DNA from: Parazoarcus communis
GTDB lineage: Bacteria > Pseudomonadota > Gammaproteobacteria > Burkholderiales > Rhodocyclaceae
NCBI RefSeq assembly: GCF_003111665.1
Contig: NZ_CP022188.1
Span: 1,550,001 to 1,614,000 of the forward strand
Direction: 5' to 3'
DNA length: 64,000 bases
Shown: positions 54,221-63,787 of the stretch, piece by piece
Layout of the letters: each line of letters begins with the position of its first letter
Numbering within the stretch: position 1 is the stretch's first letter
Position numbers and translations under genes: made by a program
The notes under the pieces: generated by a model
What the model saw: the letters and a program-made list of their open reading frames with translations, nothing else
Database searches by the model: none
Told to the model about the DNA's origin: nothing

Positions 54221-54910
54221 TTAAACCGAAAGGAACTGCTTGATACGCGCCTCGTCGGTATCCGCGCGCGTGCTTTCATGGACCAGACGACCGCCTTCGA
54301 TGACGAACAGGCGGTCCGCGACGTCCATGGCAAAGGAAAGGACCTGCTCTGAGACCACGATGGTGATCTGGCGCAGCTTGCGGATCTCGTTCAGCGCCTT
54401 GGCAATGTCCTTGATGATCGAGGGCTGGATGCCTTCGGTGGGTTCGTCGAGCAGCAGGACCTTGGGGTCGGTGACCAACGCGCGCGCAATGGCGAGCTGC
54501 TGCTGCTGTCCGCCCGAGAGGTTGCCGCCCTTGCGGCGGCGCATGTCCCACAGCACCGGGAAGAGGGCGTAGATTTCCTCGGGGATATGCTTGGTCTTCG
54601 AGTTCTCGAGACCGGTCTGGATGTTCTCTTCCACGGTCAGCGTCGGAAAGATCATCCGGCCCTGGGGCACGTAGGCGATGCCTTTGGCGACACGACGATA
54701 GCTCTCGTCCTTCGACACCTCCTGCCCGTCCACCTCGACCGAGCCCGAGCGGATGGGCAGCACGCCCATCAGGGACTTGAACAGGGTGGTCTTGCCCATT
54801 CCGTTGCGGCCCATGATGGCGATGGCCTCATTGCGTTCGGCCTTGAACGAGATGCCGTGCAGCGCCTCGCTCTGACCGTAATTCACCACGACATCCGATA
54901 CGTTCAGCAT
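54221..54910 (-). CDS. urtE: Amide/urea ABC transporter ATP-binding protein UrtE-like
   Basis: The 229-residue ATPase has Walker A MGRNGMGKTTLFKSL, the Q-loop VPQGRMIFPTLTV, signature NLSGGQQQQLAIAR and Walker B VLLLDEPTEGIQP. GMGKTT and the EGIQPSII motif are typical of UrtE rather than general LivF. Fifth transporter gene in order urtABCDE. Confidence 0.93.
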   Translation of the reverse strand: MLNVSDVVVNYGQSEALHGISFKAERNEAIAIMGRNGMGKTTLFKSLMGVLPIRSGSVEVDGQEVSKDESYRRVAKGIAYVPQGRMIFPTLTVEENIQTGLENSKTKHIPEEIYALFPVLWDMRRRKGGNLSGGQQQQLAIARALVTDPKVLLLDEPTEGIQPSIIKDIAKALNEIRKLRQITIVVSEQVLSFAMDVADRLFVIEGGRLVHESTRADTDEARIKQFLSV

Positions 54911-54922
54911 GATTGGCTCCTG

Positions 54923-55666
54923 TCAGTGGCCGAGATAGACGTCGATGACCTTGGGATCGGCCTGCACTTTTTCCATCGATCCTTCGGCAAGGATCTTTCC
55001 CTGGTGCATGACGGTGACCTTGTGTGCGATGCGCGACACGAAGGCCATGTCGTGCTCGATGACGATGACCGAGCGGTTCTTGCAGATGCGCAGCAGAAGG
55101 TCGGCGGTGAGCTCGCGTTCGCGGGCACTCATGCCGGCGATGGGCTCGTCGAGCATCAGCAGTTCCGGGTCCTGCATCAGCAGCATGCCGATCTCGAGCC
55201 ATTGCTTCTGGCCATGCGAGAGCAGGCCGGACTCCAGTTCGAGACGATCGGAGAGGCCGATCATCTCCGCCACCTCCATCACCTTGTTGCGCACCTCGTC
55301 GTCACACTTGAAGCCGAGCGCACCGAACACGCCGCGGCCGCGCGGGAATGACACCTCGAGGTTCTTGAACACGCTCAGGTTTTCGTAGATCGACGGCGTC
55401 TGAAACTTCCGTCCGATGCCGGCGCGCACGATCATGTGCTCGGAGAGCTTGGTCATCTCCTCGTTCTTGAACTTGATGCTGCCGGCCGAGGCCCGCGTTT
55501 TGCCGCAGATCAGGTCGAGCAAGGTGGTCTTACCCGCGCCGTTCGGCCCGATCACCACGCGCAACTCACCACGGTCGAGATAGAGGTTGAGGTTGTCGAT
55601 GGCCTTGAAGCCGTCGAATGACACCGTCAGGTCTTCAACGGCGAGCACGAAGTCGGTATTGCTCAT
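54923..55666 (-). CDS. urtD: Amide/urea ABC transporter ATP-binding protein UrtD-like
   Basis: The 247-residue ATPase has Walker A GPNGAGKTTLLDLI, FQTPSIYENLSVFKNLEVSF, the variant signature LLSHGQKQWLEIGMLL and Walker B LLMLDEPIAGMSAREREL. The SHGQKQWLEI signature is characteristic of UrtD. Pairs with UrtE. Confidence 0.94.
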   Translation of the reverse strand: MSNTDFVLAVEDLTVSFDGFKAIDNLNLYLDRGELRVVIGPNGAGKTTLLDLICGKTRASAGSIKFKNEEMTKLSEHMIVRAGIGRKFQTPSIYENLSVFKNLEVSFPRGRGVFGALGFKCDDEVRNKVMEVAEMIGLSDRLELESGLLSHGQKQWLEIGMLLMQDPELLMLDEPIAGMSARERELTADLLLRICKNRSVIVIEHDMAFVSRIAHKVTVMHQGKILAEGSMEKVQADPKVIDVYLGH

Positions 55667-55687
55667 GGTCTGTTTCTCCGTTGCAGG

Positions 55688-56884
55688 TCAGGCGGACTGG
55701 CTGCTGATCTTCCCGCCCAGGCCCATGTCGCCGGCCTCTGCAGAAGATGGGGTGGCGGGGGGGCGGGCTTCGCTGGTTGCGCTGGCGGGGGCTTCCGGCG
55801 CTACAGGCTTGCGCCGCGTCAGACGGGGTTTGACGTGGGACTCGTACAGACCGGCGAGGCCGTTGGGGAAGACCATCACCACGCTGATGAAGAGTGCCGA
55901 CATCAGGAACAGCCACAGGTCGGGGAAGCTCTCGGAGAAGTAGGTCTTGCCGAAGTTCACCAGCAAGGTGCCGTACACCGCGCCCACCAGGCTCATGCGC
56001 CCTCCGATGGCGGCGAAGATGACCATCTCGATCGACGGCACGATGCCGACGAAGGAGGGCGACATGAAACCGACCTGCAGCGTGAACATCGCCCCGCCGA
56101 CCGCCGACAGTGCCGCGGCCAGGCAGAAGGCGAAGACCTTGAACATCGACACGTCATAACCGGAGAAGCGCACCCGGTCTTCCTTGTCGCGCATCGCCAG
56201 CAGCAGGGTGCCGAGCTTGCTGATCTGGATCCAGCGGCACAGCAGGATGGCGCCGAGCAGCAGACCCACATTGACGAAGTACAGGATGTACTTGGAACTG
56301 TCGTCGCGGATGTCCCAGCCCATCAGGGTCTTGAGGTCGGTCATGCCGTTGACCCCGCCGGTGAAGCCCTGCTGGCCGATGATCAGTACGGTCAGGATCA
56401 GCGCCACGGCCTGGGTGATGATGGCGAAGTACACCCCGCCGACGCGGCGCTTGAACATCGCGTAGCTGATGATGAAGGCCAGCAGCGTGGGAACCGCGAT
56501 CACCGCAATCAGGGTCAGTGGCAGCGACTTGAACGGGAGCCACCACATCGGCAGTTCGGTGAGCTGATTCCAGTCCATGAAGTCGGGAATGCCCGGCGTC
56601 GATTGAATGGCGGTGCTCTCGGGGTCGGATGCTTCGAGCTTGAGGAACATCGCCATGGCGTAGCCCCCGAGACCGAAGAACACGCCCTGGCCGAGGCTGA
56701 GCACGCCGCCGTAGCCCCACAGCATGACCAGACCGATGGCCACGAAACCGTAGGTCAGGTACTTGCCCACGAGGTTGAGACGGAAGATGTCCATCAGCAG
56801 CGGAAACGCTACCAGCAGGATGAGGGCGAGGATCACGAAGCTGCCGTAGCCGCCTCGCATCACCCAGTTCTTGATTGCATTCAT
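55688..56884 (-). CDS. urtC: Amide/urea ABC transporter permease UrtC-like
   Basis: The 398-residue branched-chain-type permease has about nine or ten membrane helices. It carries the conserved LWGYGGVLSLGQGVFFGLGG YAMAMFLKLE region and VGAVYGTLLVNFGKTYFSES near the end. It is longer than LivM, as is usual for UrtC, with an extended cytosolic loop after YAMAMFLKLE. The last 50 residues are proline- and alanine-rich. Confidence 0.92.
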   Translation of the reverse strand: MNAIKNWVMRGGYGSFVILALILLVAFPLLMDIFRLNLVGKYLTYGFVAIGLVMLWGYGGVLSLGQGVFFGLGGYAMAMFLKLEASDPESTAIQSTPGIPDFMDWNQLTELPMWWLPFKSLPLTLIAVIAVPTLLAFIISYAMFKRRVGGVYFAIITQAVALILTVLIIGQQGFTGGVNGMTDLKTLMGWDIRDDSSKYILYFVNVGLLLGAILLCRWIQISKLGTLLLAMRDKEDRVRFSGYDVSMFKVFAFCLAAALSAVGGAMFTLQVGFMSPSFVGIVPSIEMVIFAAIGGRMSLVGAVYGTLLVNFGKTYFSESFPDLWLFLMSALFISVVMVFPNGLAGLYESHVKPRLTRRKPVAPEAPASATSEARPPATPSSAEAGDMGLGGKISSQSA

Positions 56885-56911
56885 GGTTGGCTCTCCGGAA
56901 TGGGCGGGGGG

Positions 56912-57826
56912 TCAGCGACGGACCTTGGCTGCAAACAGACCTTGCGGGCGCAGCATCAGGATGGTCACGATCATCAGCAGGGTCAGCACCTTGGCGTTCG
57001 AGCCGCTGAGGAAGAACTCCGAGATCGACTGTGTCTGTGCGATGCCGAAGGCCGAGACCACCGTCCCCCACAGGCTGGCCGCACCGCCGAAGGTCACGAC
57101 GAGGAAGGCGTCCACGATGTAGAGCGAGCCGCTGGTCGGTCCGGTGGAGCCGATCGTGGTGAAGGCCGCGCCCGCCACACCGGCGACGCCGCAGCCGATG
57201 GCGAAGGTCAGACGGTCGGTGCGCGTGGTGTTGATGCCGATGGCGTTGGCCATGGTGCGGTTGGCGACCGTGGCGCGAACACGCAGGCCCCAGCGCGATT
57301 TGTACAGCGCGAGCAGCACGCAGCCGGTCACGAAGATGGTCAGGGCGAGCACGAACATGCCATTGATGGGGATGTCGAGGCCCTCGGTCGGCGCCCATGA
57401 GCCCATCAGCCAGTCAGGCAGCGTCGGGCTGACTTCCTTGGGGCCGAAGGTGGAGCGGAACAGTTGCTGCATGCCCAGCGACAGGCCCCAGGTGGCGAGC
57501 AGGGTGTCGAGCGGGCGCTTGTACAGATGCCGGATCAATGCCCACTCGGCCAGCCAGCCGAAGGCGAAGGCGATCAGGAAGGCACACAGGATCGCGACCG
57601 GGAAGTAGACCTGAATCAGGCCGGGGGCGAGGGATTCGGTGAGGCTGGAAAACAGGAAGATGGTGTAGGCGCCGATGGTCATGAACTCGCCGTGCGCCAT
57701 GTTGATGACGCCCATCTGGCCGAAGATGATCGCGAGGCCGAGTCCCATCAGCAGCAGCACCGCAAACAGGCTCAGACCTGCAAAACCCTGCATCAGGGTG
57801 ATGTTGTAGATTTCGTCGAATGTCAT
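56912..57826 (-). CDS. urtB: Amide/urea ABC transporter permease UrtB-like
   Basis: The 304-residue permease has eight or so helices and the UrtB/LivH blocks LGLAIIFGQMGVINMAHGEF MTIGAYT and TRTDRLTFAIGCGVAGVAGA. ATG 57826 (MTFDEIYNITLMQGFAGLSL) follows GGAGCTCC; the upstream extension in the frame is non-coding. A 27-bp gap separates it from urtC. Confidence 0.92.
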   Translation of the reverse strand: MTFDEIYNITLMQGFAGLSLFAVLLLMGLGLAIIFGQMGVINMAHGEFMTIGAYTIFLFSSLTESLAPGLIQVYFPVAILCAFLIAFAFGWLAEWALIRHLYKRPLDTLLATWGLSLGMQQLFRSTFGPKEVSPTLPDWLMGSWAPTEGLDIPINGMFVLALTIFVTGCVLLALYKSRWGLRVRATVANRTMANAIGINTTRTDRLTFAIGCGVAGVAGAAFTTIGSTGPTSGSLYIVDAFLVVTFGGAASLWGTVVSAFGIAQTQSISEFFLSGSNAKVLTLLMIVTILMLRPQGLFAAKVRR

Positions 57827-57898
57827 GACGGAGCTCCGGGAGTTGATGCACTGAACGGCCGAAAACCGCCGCGGCATGTACCGCGGCGGATGCCTGTC

Positions 57899-59155
57899 TT
57901 ACTGGTAGCCCTTGGGGAAGGGGTTCGGTTCGATCAGCTCGGGGGATTCGGCCACAACCTTGAACTGGCCATCGGCCTGACCCATGCCGATGCGGGTCTT
58001 GCTCCACAGGTGATGGTTCTCGTGAACCTTCACATAGCCTTCCGGTGCGGTCTTGAGTTCGATGCCAGGCGAGGCCGCGACGACCTTGTCGACATCGAAG
58101 CTGCCTGCCTTTTCGACTGCCGCCTTCCACAGCCATGGCCCGAGATAGGCCGCCTGGGTGACGTCGCCGATGACCGCCTTGGGTCCGTACTTGGCCCTGA
58201 AGGCGGCGACGAACTTCTTGTTGTTCTCGTTCTCAAGCGACTGGAAGTACTTCATCGAGGCATAGAAGCCCTCGAAGTTCTCGCCGCCGATGCCGAGCAT
58301 TTCGTCTTCGGTGACCGACAGGGTGAGCAGGAACTGCTTGTTCGCGGTGATGCCCGCGGCCTTGAGCTGCTTGTAGAAGGCGACGTTGGAGCCACCCACC
58401 ACGGCGCAGAAGATGCAGTCGGGCTTGGCGATCTTGATCTTGTTGATCAGGGAGTTGAAGTTGGTGTTGCCGAGCGGGTAGTACTCTTCGCCGACGACGC
58501 TGCCCTTCTGGAAGTTCTCGATGTGCTTGCGCGCGATCTTCATCGAGGTACGCGGCCAGATGTAGTCCGAGCCGACGAGGAAGAACTTCTTCGCCGATTT
58601 TTCCTTCTGTGCCCAGTCCAGGCCCCAGATGATCTGCTGCGTGGCTTCCTGGCCGGTGTAGATGACGTTCTTCGACTGCTCCAGGCCTTCGTAGAAGGTC
58701 GGGTAGTAGAGCAGGCCGTTTTCCTTCTCGAAGATCGGCAGCACGGCCTTGCGCGAGGCGGAGGTCCAGCAGCCGAACACGGTCGCCACCTTGTCGTTGA
58801 CCAGCAGCTTGCGCGACTTTTCGGCGAAGGTCGGCCAGTCGGAGGCGCCGTCTTCCTTGATGACCTTGATCTTGCGGCCGAGGATGCCGCCCATGGCGTT
58901 GATTTCGTCGATTGCCAGCTGTTCGGCCTGGATCGAGCCGGTTTCGGAAATCGCCATCGTGCCGGTGCCGGAGTGAAGCTGGCCGACGGTGACTTCGGTG
59001 TCGGTGACCGCGAGGCCGGTGGTGTTGACCTTGGCTGTCGGGAGCTGCTGGCCGAAGCTGATACCGGACATGCTTACCAGGGGCAGTGCCGCGAGCCCTT
59101 GCAGCAGACGGCGACGGTCGAGGGAAATCTTGTTCTGGTCAGACTTTGAAGACAT
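57899..59155 (-). CDS. urtA: Amide/urea ABC transporter substrate-binding protein UrtA-like
   Basis: The 418-residue protein has a twin-arginine-like leader (SLDRRRLLQGLAALPLVSMS), suggesting Tat export. A Peripla_BP_5/6 fold follows: VTVGQLHSGTGTMAISETGS, GGILGRKIKVIKEDGASDWP and TVFGCWTSASRKAVLPIFEK. NGLLYYPTFYEGLEQSKNVI YTG is the UrtA/AmiC/FmdD signature. The substrate is a urea or short-chain amide; the neighbouring formamidase and amidase favour amides, as for FmdD of Methylophilus. First gene of the operon that runs down to the amidases. ATG 59155 follows AAGGAGTCATCC. Confidence 0.94.
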   Translation of the reverse strand: MSSKSDQNKISLDRRRLLQGLAALPLVSMSGISFGQQLPTAKVNTTGLAVTDTEVTVGQLHSGTGTMAISETGSIQAEQLAIDEINAMGGILGRKIKVIKEDGASDWPTFAEKSRKLLVNDKVATVFGCWTSASRKAVLPIFEKENGLLYYPTFYEGLEQSKNVIYTGQEATQQIIWGLDWAQKEKSAKKFFLVGSDYIWPRTSMKIARKHIENFQKGSVVGEEYYPLGNTNFNSLINKIKIAKPDCIFCAVVGGSNVAFYKQLKAAGITANKQFLLTLSVTEDEMLGIGGENFEGFYASMKYFQSLENENNKKFVAAFRAKYGPKAVIGDVTQAAYLGPWLWKAAVEKAGSFDVDKVVAASPGIELKTAPEGYVKVHENHHLWSKTRIGMGQADGQFKVVAESPELIEPNPFPKGYQ

Positions 59156-59264
59156 GGATGACTCCTTGCTCTGCGGGAATGAAAAGCGTCGGCATGGCGC
59201 CGCATCCGGATTGCAGCGGCGTTGCTGCTGCGCACAATCTATTCGCAGGGGTGCGTAGTCCCAA

Positions 59265-59280
59265 TACGTCGTTTGACGTA
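59265..59280. promoter_or_regulatory. Inverted repeat in the divergent urtA/kinase region
   Basis: TACGTCGTTTGACGTA has 6-bp arms around GTTT. It lies 110 bp upstream of urtA and 155 bp upstream of the sensor kinase. It is a candidate operator for the LuxR-type response regulator encoded at 62809. The rest of 59156-59434 shows no other clear motif. Confidence 0.45.
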
Positions 59281-59434
59281 GTGAGGACAGCCTCAGAGTG
59301 GTGCGTGGTTGCACCAGAAACGGGCACAACCCTTGACGCGGCAGGCAGCAGGCGGCGCAGGTCGCCGGGTTGGCCGTGCTCTCACCGGTGGTGGCGGGTG
59401 TGGAGCGCGTCTTGCTTGAGGAGTCACTCTTTCA

Positions 59435-62400
59435 TTGCCGCCCAGACCCATGCCTGCAAACACGCAGCGCATCTTCAGGGTCCGTCGCGACTACAACACC
59501 TGGGTCGCCAACGAGACGCTCGAGGACTACGCACTTCGCTACACCCCGCGCTCATTCCGCCGCTGGTCGGAGTTCCGCGTTGCCAACACCGCGTTCGGCG
59601 CCGTGTCCTTTCTGGCGATGGAGGCGATTGGCGGCACCATGGTGGTCAACTATGGTTTCGCCAATGCGCTGATCGCGATTCTGGTGGTGGGATTGCTGAC
59701 CTTTCTGACCGGGCTGCCGATCAGCTATTACGCTGCCCGCTACGGCGTCGACATGGACCTGCTGACCCGTGGGGCGGGTTTCGGCTACCTCGGTTCGACC
59801 TTTACCTCGCTGATCTACGCGACCTTCACCTTCATCTTCTTCGCCCTCGAAGCGGCCATCATGGCGCTTGCGCTGCAGATGGCCTTCGACTGGCCGATTG
59901 CCTGGTGCTACGTCGTGTCTGCGGTGGTCGTCGTGCCAATGGTCATCTACGGGGTCACGTTCATTTCACGCCTGCAGTGGTGGACCCAGCCTGTGTGGCT
60001 GTTGCTGTGGCTTGGCCCTTTCGTTTTCATCCTGTTCAAACAGCCGCAGGCTTTCGTCGATTTTGTCGGCATGACCGGACGTACTTCCGGTGACAGCGGC
60101 TTTGACTGGATGATGTTCGGCTCAGCGGCAACCGTGGCGTTTGCGCTCATCGTGCAGATTGGCGAGCAGGTGGACTTCCTGCGCTTCATGCCTGAGAAGA
60201 CCGCGTTCAACCGTCGGCGCTGGTGGTCGGCCGTCATCGTTGCCGGCCCGGGATGGATCGTGCCCGGCATGCTCAAGATGCTGGGCGGTGCCTTTCTCGC
60301 CTTCCTCGCCCTGCAGCACGAGATCCGCCCGTCAAATGCCACCGAGCCCACGCAGATGTACCTCGCTGCCTACGGCTATGTGTTTGCAGAACCGTTCTGG
60401 GCGGTCGCGGCGACCACCGTGTTCGTGATCATTTCCCAGATCAAGATCAACGTGACCAACGCCTATGCCGGATCGCTGGCGTGGTCCAATTTCTTTGCAC
60501 GTGCCACGCACAGCCACCCCGGGCGCGTGGTGTGGCTGGTATTCAATGTCCTGATCGCCACGCTGCTGATGCTGTTCGGCGTATTCCAGGCGCTGGAGCC
60601 GGTGCTGGGGCTGTATGCAAACGTCGCGGTGGCCTGGGTCGGGGCGCTGGTGGCCGATCTGGTGATCAACAAGCCACTCGGCCTGTCGCCTGCCCATATC
60701 GAGTTCAAGCGTGCCCATCTTTTCGACATCAATCCGGTGGGCCCGGGCGCCATGCTGATTGCGGCGACGGTGGCGATCATTGCCTACTCGGGTTCCTTCG
60801 GACCCATGGCGCAGGCGTATTCGCCATTCATCGCCCTGTTTCTGGCGTTTCTGTGCGCCCCGGTGATCGCGTGGCTGACGCGCGGACGCTACTACCTGGC
60901 GCGTCAGAGTCATCCCGCCTGGCGCCCGGGCGAGATGGTGGGGTGCGTGGTGTGCGAAAACCAGTTCGAATCGGAAGACATGGCCGCCTGTCCGGCCTAC
61001 GGGGCGCCGATCTGCTCGCTGTGCTGCACCCTCGAATCACGCTGCCACGATCGCTGCAAGGCCGGCGCGCGGGTAACCGAGCAGGTGCAGCGCCTGCTGA
61101 CCGTGCTGCTGCCGGTCGCCATTTCGCGACGCTTCAACTTCCGTGTCGGGCACTACATGCTGCTGCTGTGCAGCCTCTTTCTGCTCATCGGCACCGTACT
61201 GGGCATCAACTACTACCAGGCGACCGTGACGGCGGGCTTCAATCCGGACGTCGATCATTTTCTTCGCAGCGCATTCGGCAAGAGCTTCAGCATGATGGCG
61301 CTGCTGGCTGCGGTGGGGGCCTGGTGGATGGTGCTGAGCAGCGAGAGCCGGCAGCTTGCCGAGGATGAGTCGAATCGCCAGAACCTGCTGCTGAGCCGGG
61401 AGATCGAGGCGCACCGCCAGACCGATGTCGCCCTGCAGCAGGCCAAGGAGCTCGCGGAGTCGGCCAACCGTGCCAAGACGCGCTACGTCACGGGGGTCAG
61501 TCATGAGCTGCGCACACCACTCAACAGCATTCTCGGCTATGCGCAGATTCTCATTCACGACGTCAGGCTGGAGCGCGACCAGTTGCGCTCGGTGTCCACC
61601 ATTCATCGCAGCGGAGAGCATCTCGCCAGCCTGATCGACGGCCTGCTCGATCTTGCGCGCATCGAAGCGGGACGCCTGACGCTCGACCCCACGGTGTTCG
61701 ATCTGCCCGAGTTCATCGACGATCTCGAGCGCATGGTGGGGCCGATGGCCGCGGCGAAGCAGCTTGGCTTTCGCGTGGAGCTGGGTGCCGGCTTGCCCGG
61801 TCTCGTGCGCGCTGACCTCAAGCGGCTGCGCCAGATCCTGATCAACCTGCTGGTGAATGCGGTCAAGTTCACGCTGCGTGGCGAGGTGCTGCTGCGCATC
61901 AGCTACCGTGCAGACGTTGCGCGTTTCGAGGTCATCGACAGTGGCGTTGGCATTGCGGATGAGGATCTTGAGCGCATCTTCCTGCCCTTCGAGCGCAGCG
62001 GTGTGCAGAACCGGGAGCCGGGAACCGGACTGGGGCTGACCATCACACAGTTGCTGACCGAGTTGATGGGCGGCGAGCTCAGTGTGCGCAGCGAGCCGGG
62101 CAAGGGGAGTTATTTCGGGGTGCGCATCTACCTCCCGGCGCAGACCGCGGATCAGGGCGACACTCAGGTCATGACCGCGGTGACCGGATATGGCGGGCAG
62201 CGGTGCAGGGTATTGGTGGTCGATGACGAGGCCGACCACCGGCAACTGATCATCGGGCTGCTCAATCCGCTGGGCTTTCTCTGCACAGAGGCCGCAAGCG
62301 GCGCCGACTGCCTGTCCCTGCTCGAAACCGAGGTGCCCGACGTGGTGCTGCTCGACATCAGCATGAGCGGCATGGACGGCTGGACCTGCGCACACCGGAT

Positions 62401-62812
62401 TCGTACTGCCGGTCATCGCTGTCCGATCATCATGGTTTCGGCCAATGTATTCGACAACCGCCCCGAGCAACTGCTCGCAGCGCAGTGCCAGGGTTTCGTC
62501 AGCAAGCCGGTGCGCGAGTCGGAACTGCTCGCCTGCCTGGGGGCCGTGCTGGAGATCGACTGGTTGCGCGCCGAGCGCCCGCCGCGGGAGAGTGCGGGCG
62601 CCGAGCTGCCGGAGAACACGCTTGCGGCCGATGATCGGGCCAGTCTTACCGCACTGCTCAGAATCGGTCATGTGCAGGGTGCGCGGCGGGAGTTGCAGCG
62701 CATTGCCGCTGGCGCACCGGGCGTGACTGCCGCGTGCGAACATCTTTCCGCCCTGATCGATAACTATGAGCTGGAGCGTTGTATGGACTATCTCGGAGTG
62801 CCCGCGTCATGA
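59435..62812 (+). CDS. NCS1-type transporter fused to a hybrid sensor histidine kinase
   Basis: The 1125-residue protein begins with an NCS1-like permease (residues about 20-490, twelve helices), related to cytosine/purine/allantoin/hydantoin transporters. A Cys-rich ribbon follows (CVVCENQFESEDMAACPAYG to HDRCK, about 505-545), then two more helices. The histidine kinase has HisKA GVSHELRTPLNSIL with His690, N box NLLVNAVKFT, G boxes DSGVGIADE and GTGLGLTI. A receiver domain has Asp974 in VVLLDISMSGMDG and Lys in FVSKPV. Transporter-kinase fusions such as CbrA sense their transported substrate. Divergent to the amide operon, it probably senses an amide or nitrogenous base. A TTG at 59435 has GAGGAG 10 bases upstream; ATG 59450 is the alternative start. 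Confidence 0.9.
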   Translation: MPPRPMPANTQRIFRVRRDYNTWVANETLEDYALRYTPRSFRRWSEFRVANTAFGAVSFLAMEAIGGTMVVNYGFANALIAILVVGLLTFLTGLPISYYAARYGVDMDLLTRGAGFGYLGSTFTSLIYATFTFIFFALEAAIMALALQMAFDWPIAWCYVVSAVVVVPMVIYGVTFISRLQWWTQPVWLLLWLGPFVFILFKQPQAFVDFVGMTGRTSGDSGFDWMMFGSAATVAFALIVQIGEQVDFLRFMPEKTAFNRRRWWSAVIVAGPGWIVPGMLKMLGGAFLAFLALQHEIRPSNATEPTQMYLAAYGYVFAEPFWAVAATTVFVIISQIKINVTNAYAGSLAWSNFFARATHSHPGRVVWLVFNVLIATLLMLFGVFQALEPVLGLYANVAVAWVGALVADLVINKPLGLSPAHIEFKRAHLFDINPVGPGAMLIAATVAIIAYSGSFGPMAQAYSPFIALFLAFLCAPVIAWLTRGRYYLARQSHPAWRPGEMVGCVVCENQFESEDMAACPAYGAPICSLCCTLESRCHDRCKAGARVTEQVQRLLTVLLPVAISRRFNFRVGHYMLLLCSLFLLIGTVLGINYYQATVTAGFNPDVDHFLRSAFGKSFSMMALLAAVGAWWMVLSSESRQLAEDESNRQNLLLSREIEAHRQTDVALQQAKELAESANRAKTRYVTGVSHELRTPLNSILGYAQILIHDVRLERDQLRSVSTIHRSGEHLASLIDGLLDLARIEAGRLTLDPTVFDLPEFIDDLERMVGPMAAAKQLGFRVELGAGLPGLVRADLKRLRQILINLLVNAVKFTLRGEVLLRISYRADVARFEVIDSGVGIADEDLERIFLPFERSGVQNREPGTGLGLTITQLLTELMGGELSVRSEPGKGSYFGVRIYLPAQTADQGDTQVMTAVTGYGGQRCRVLVVDDEADHRQLIIGLLNPLGFLCTEAASGADCLSLLETEVPDVVLLDISMSGMDGWTCAHRIRTAGHRCPIIMVSANVFDNRPEQLLAAQCQGFVSKPVRESELLACLGAVLEIDWLRAERPPRESAGAELPENTLAADDRASLTALLRIGHVQGARRELQRIAAGAPGVTAACEHLSALIDNYELERCMDYLGVPAS

Positions 62813-63714
62813 CGGTGGAGATCCCGGAGGTCGAACGCGTCGTTCTTCTGGTGGACGACATGCCGTCGAGCCTGGATTTTCTGGTTCAGGCGCTGGACCA
62901 GGCGGGTTATACCGTGCTCGTTGCCTCCGGCGGCGAATCGGCCTTGCGTCTGCTCGATCTCAGTGTGCCGGATGCAATCCTGATGGATGCAGTCATGCCG
63001 GGCATGGACGGTTTCGAGGTCTGCCGCCGGATCAAGGCAGTCGATGCCTACGCGCATGTTCCGGTCATCTTCATGACCGGGCTGGCTGAAACGGAGGATG
63101 TGCTTGCCGGCTTCGCTGCGGGCGGCGTGGACTATGTGGTGAAGCCGGTCCGGATTCCCGAGGTCCTTGCGCGCCTGGCCACGCATGCGCGTAACGCGCG
63201 GCTTGCACGACTGTCGCGCGAGGCGCTGGATATCGGAGGCCACGGCGTGGTGTTGCTCGACGGACTGGGGCGGATTGCCTGGCAGTCGCCGCAGGCCGAG
63301 GGCTGGCTCACCGTGCTCTTTGGCAGTGCGGAGGCGGCGGCGGAATGGCTGCGGGGGCTGATTGCAGATCCCGCCCGGGATAGCGGCGAAACCCGGGTGA
63401 TGCCCGATGGGCGGAGCCTGCAGTTGCGCCCGCTGGGGCCTGCCGGAATAGGCGAGACCATGATCTTTCTGTCGCTGCGGCAGCCGGGCAATGTCCAGCC
63501 CGCGCGGCCTGCGCTGTCTACGCTGACCCGGCGCGAAACCGAGGTGCTGTCGTGGATCGCGAAGGGCAAGACCAATCGTGACATTGGCGACATCCTCGGG
63601 ATGAGTCCGCGCACGGTCAACAAGCATCTTGAGCACGTTTTCGAGAAGCTGGGCGTGGAAACGCGCGCTGCTGCGGCCGCGCTGGCAATCCGCGAGTTTG
63701 ATCCGGAGCCCTGA
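62809..63714 (+). CDS. LuxR-type response regulator
   Basis: The 301-residue protein has an N-terminal receiver (VVLLVDDMPSSLDFLVQALD, phospho-acceptor Asp60 in AILMDAVMPGMDG, Lys in VVKPVRIPE). A middle segment resembles a degenerate PAS (HGVVLLDGLGRIAWQSPQAE), and a C-terminal GerE/LuxR helix-turn-helix follows (LTRRETEVLSWIAKGKTNRD, then IGDILGMSPRTVNKHLEHVF). Its ATG overlaps the kinase stop (ATGA), so they are a cognate pair. The likely target is the urt-fmd-ami operon. Confidence 0.93.
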   Translation: MTVEIPEVERVVLLVDDMPSSLDFLVQALDQAGYTVLVASGGESALRLLDLSVPDAILMDAVMPGMDGFEVCRRIKAVDAYAHVPVIFMTGLAETEDVLAGFAAGGVDYVVKPVRIPEVLARLATHARNARLARLSREALDIGGHGVVLLDGLGRIAWQSPQAEGWLTVLFGSAEAAAEWLRGLIADPARDSGETRVMPDGRSLQLRPLGPAGIGETMIFLSLRQPGNVQPARPALSTLTRRETEVLSWIAKGKTNRDIGDILGMSPRTVNKHLEHVFEKLGVETRAAAAALAIREFDPEP

Positions 63715-63787
63715 GCGCCCGGGGGCGTTACAATCCTCACTTTCCGCCGCATTGTCCCAGCGGCGCGCCGTATAGTGAGAGCCTGAA

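Noticed and set aside
55835-59149. Long plus-strand frames opposite the urt genes (521 and 561 codons)
   Set aside because: Antisense shadows of GC-rich genes; His/Asp/Gln-rich without any family pattern, while the minus strand encodes clear transporter proteins.
61037-62743. 568-codon minus-strand frame opposite the sensor kinase
   Set aside because: Shadow of the kinase gene; no recognisable domain.
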